Source of the DNA: Conoideocrella luteorostrata | Taxonomy: Eukaryota; Ascomycota; Sordariomycetes; Hypocreales; Clavicipitaceae | DNA length: 33,872 nt | Reading direction: 5' to 3' | Assembly (NCBI GenBank): GCA_032433595.1 | Contig: JASWJB010000395.1 | Coordinates: 1 to 33,872, forward strand | Part shown: piece after piece, positions 32,817 to 33,872 of the stretch | How the letters are laid out: each line of letters starts with the position of its first letter | Position numbering within the stretch: position 1 is the stretch's first letter | Program-made: the position numbers and the translations under genes | The notes under the pieces: generated by a model | Seen by the model: the letters and a program-made list of their open reading frames with translations, nothing else | What the model was told of the DNA's origin: nothing | Database searches by the model: none

Positions 32817-32943
32817 GATGTTACAAGAGAAGTTCTTGAATAGAGCAATATAAAGGAAGCGCAGTGTAGAGGAGATGGGGCCAGAGTCGATGGGGTTAGA
32901 GTTAGAGGCGATGGGAGTTGGAGGTAAAGGGTTACGGTAACAG

Positions 32944-32953
32944 CCTTTTTATA
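32944..32953 (-). promoter_or_regulatory. TATA-like box (TATAAAAAGG on the minus strand)
   Basis: It lies 128 bp upstream of the ATG at 32816 on the minus strand and would leave a 5' UTR of roughly 100 bp. Assigned by sequence and position only. Confidence 0.4.
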
Positions 32954-32986
32954 TTGATGCAGGACTCGACAGCTCAGCTCGTGTAA

Positions 32987-33014
32987 GTGTCGTCACAGAT
33001 GTGTCGTCACAGAT
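32987..33014 (+). repeat. Perfect 14-bp tandem duplication
   Basis: GTGTCGTCACAGAT is present twice, back to back. It contains CGTCA, the half-site recognised by CREB/ATF-type bZIP proteins. It lies just upstream of the TATA-like box of the minus-strand gene at 32816, so it could be a paired regulatory site or a replication slip. Confidence 0.6.
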
Positions 33015-33872
33015 GGCTCCTGCGTGGCTAATTGTTGCATGCCAAAAAGAGCCTGGTGCAGCTCTTCAGCAGAATCTAGTATAATGCTACCTGATGTTAT
33101 GTACTAGTATACGCAGCCGCAGCGGCTTAGGAGTCGATGAATAGTCACGGTGATTTTCGGCGGCCAGTAGATCCGTCTAATTTGTTGATATCCATCCAGC
33201 GACGCACCTCACCCCCTCACCCCCACACCGTAGGCTGAGTTATTCTCGCCATGCTATATGCTCTGTACTCCGTAGTATGATTGAATTCCGATGCATCTCA
33301 TTCCGTACTCACCTTCATACCAAGAATGCTGCTTGCTCTTATCTTGATCTGCTCTAATTTCTTCATACTTCTTCAGTAGGCAAACTCCGACTAAAGCATC
33401 ATAAAACATCAAAGAGCGCTAAAGGGAGGGCGGGTAGACTAGGGCGGCTGTCCCGGCAAGGAGGGTTGGGCTTGCGTTTAGGCCAACGGAGTCAACGCGA
33501 TGCGGTAGTTTGGATGCCGTCGGACGCACGGTATATCACTTCGGCAAGTCGTCCAGCGAACTATTGGAAACTATTGGAAATCATCGGAAATCAACGACAT
33601 GGGTCCTGGTTGACATTGCTGATCAATTCCTTGTAAAGCGTGGGCTGATGCTCCAGACCGATGCCAAGAGTTAAACAGTGGAGAATGGGGGCATGATCTC
33701 CGTACGTTTAAACAGTATTCCGTACTCTGTACGGAGTATTTTAGGAGATATATGGAGTACTAGTACTAGTATTATGGCACGGCCCCGCCGGGACGGGACG
33801 GAGAAACGAACGTCGGCACACGCTCTAGACTCCCGCCCTAACCAATCACTAGACCCCCCCCCCAAAAAAAAC

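Larger units (their letters stand above)
32817..33872. other. Right-end noncoding region with short repeats
   Basis: No gene is supported; the 64-codon minus-strand frame at 33671-33865 has no features. The stretch contains a 14-bp tandem duplication (32987-33014), a 10-bp triplication CTATTGGAAA-type (33561-33590), TACTCCGTA at 33266-33274 and its inverse TACGGAGTA at 33730-33738. It ends in a C-run followed by an A-run. Purine-rich GATGGGG/GTTAGAG words near 32872-32935 lie in the probable 5' region of the gene at 32816. Confidence 0.45.

Noticed and set aside
1..33872. tRNA, rRNA or CRISPR features
   Set aside because: No cloverleaf-compatible T-arm/anticodon arrangement, conserved rRNA block or regularly spaced repeat array was found by eye.

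Overview
The window looks like nuclear DNA of a filamentous ascomycete fungus. The genes have short introns (about 48-135 bp) with GTRNGT-type donors, CTAAC/CTGAC branch sites and YAG acceptors. There are Thr-rich secreted proteins, a fungal C2H2 protein, a fungal ABCC transporter, a basic-region regulator, a fungal polyketide synthase fragment and solo LTRs. Several pseudogene stops are TAA/TAG where CAA/CAG would be expected, which fits C-to-T decay such as repeat-induced point mutation (RIP). A hypocrealean, perhaps insect- or nematode-associated, fungus would fit the mix of secreted proteins, but this is inference. Both ends of the window are A/C homopolymer runs, so it may be a whole short contig from a repeat-rich accessory region.

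Left part (1-8.4 kb): a large secreted zincin-like metalloprotease (966-4342, one intron) is flanked by two diverged direct repeats of about 210 bp. Next come a small C2H2 zinc-finger protein on the minus strand and a three-exon gene (7559-8418). That gene's product has about four repeats of an F-x(n)-G-x-W type, a basic stretch, a Gly/Ala-rich hydrophobic tail and a C-terminal CSVM that fits a CaaX box.

Middle (8.4-18.8 kb): a degraded, repeat-rich zone. It holds a decayed minus-strand coding remnant, three copies of one LTR family (two with perfect 5-bp target-site duplications), a secreted protein resembling the Up-regulated-in-Daf-2 family, a possible tiny secreted peptide gene, and a subtilisin pseudogene broken by frameshifts, nonsense codons, a lost splice acceptor and a solo LTR.

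Right part (18.8-33.9 kb): a complete-looking ABCC (MRP-type) transporter on the minus strand, which I could model as 16 exons closing into 1437 codons, including a 20-nt microexon. Upstream lies a divergent basic-region (bZIP-like, no zipper) regulator with a frameshift, and further right a decayed polyketide synthase acyltransferase fragment. Together these look like the ruins of a secondary-metabolite cluster in which only the transporter is still open. A small minus-strand protein with a possible H-type-lectin-like pattern lies near the right end. The rest is noncoding or too decayed to name.
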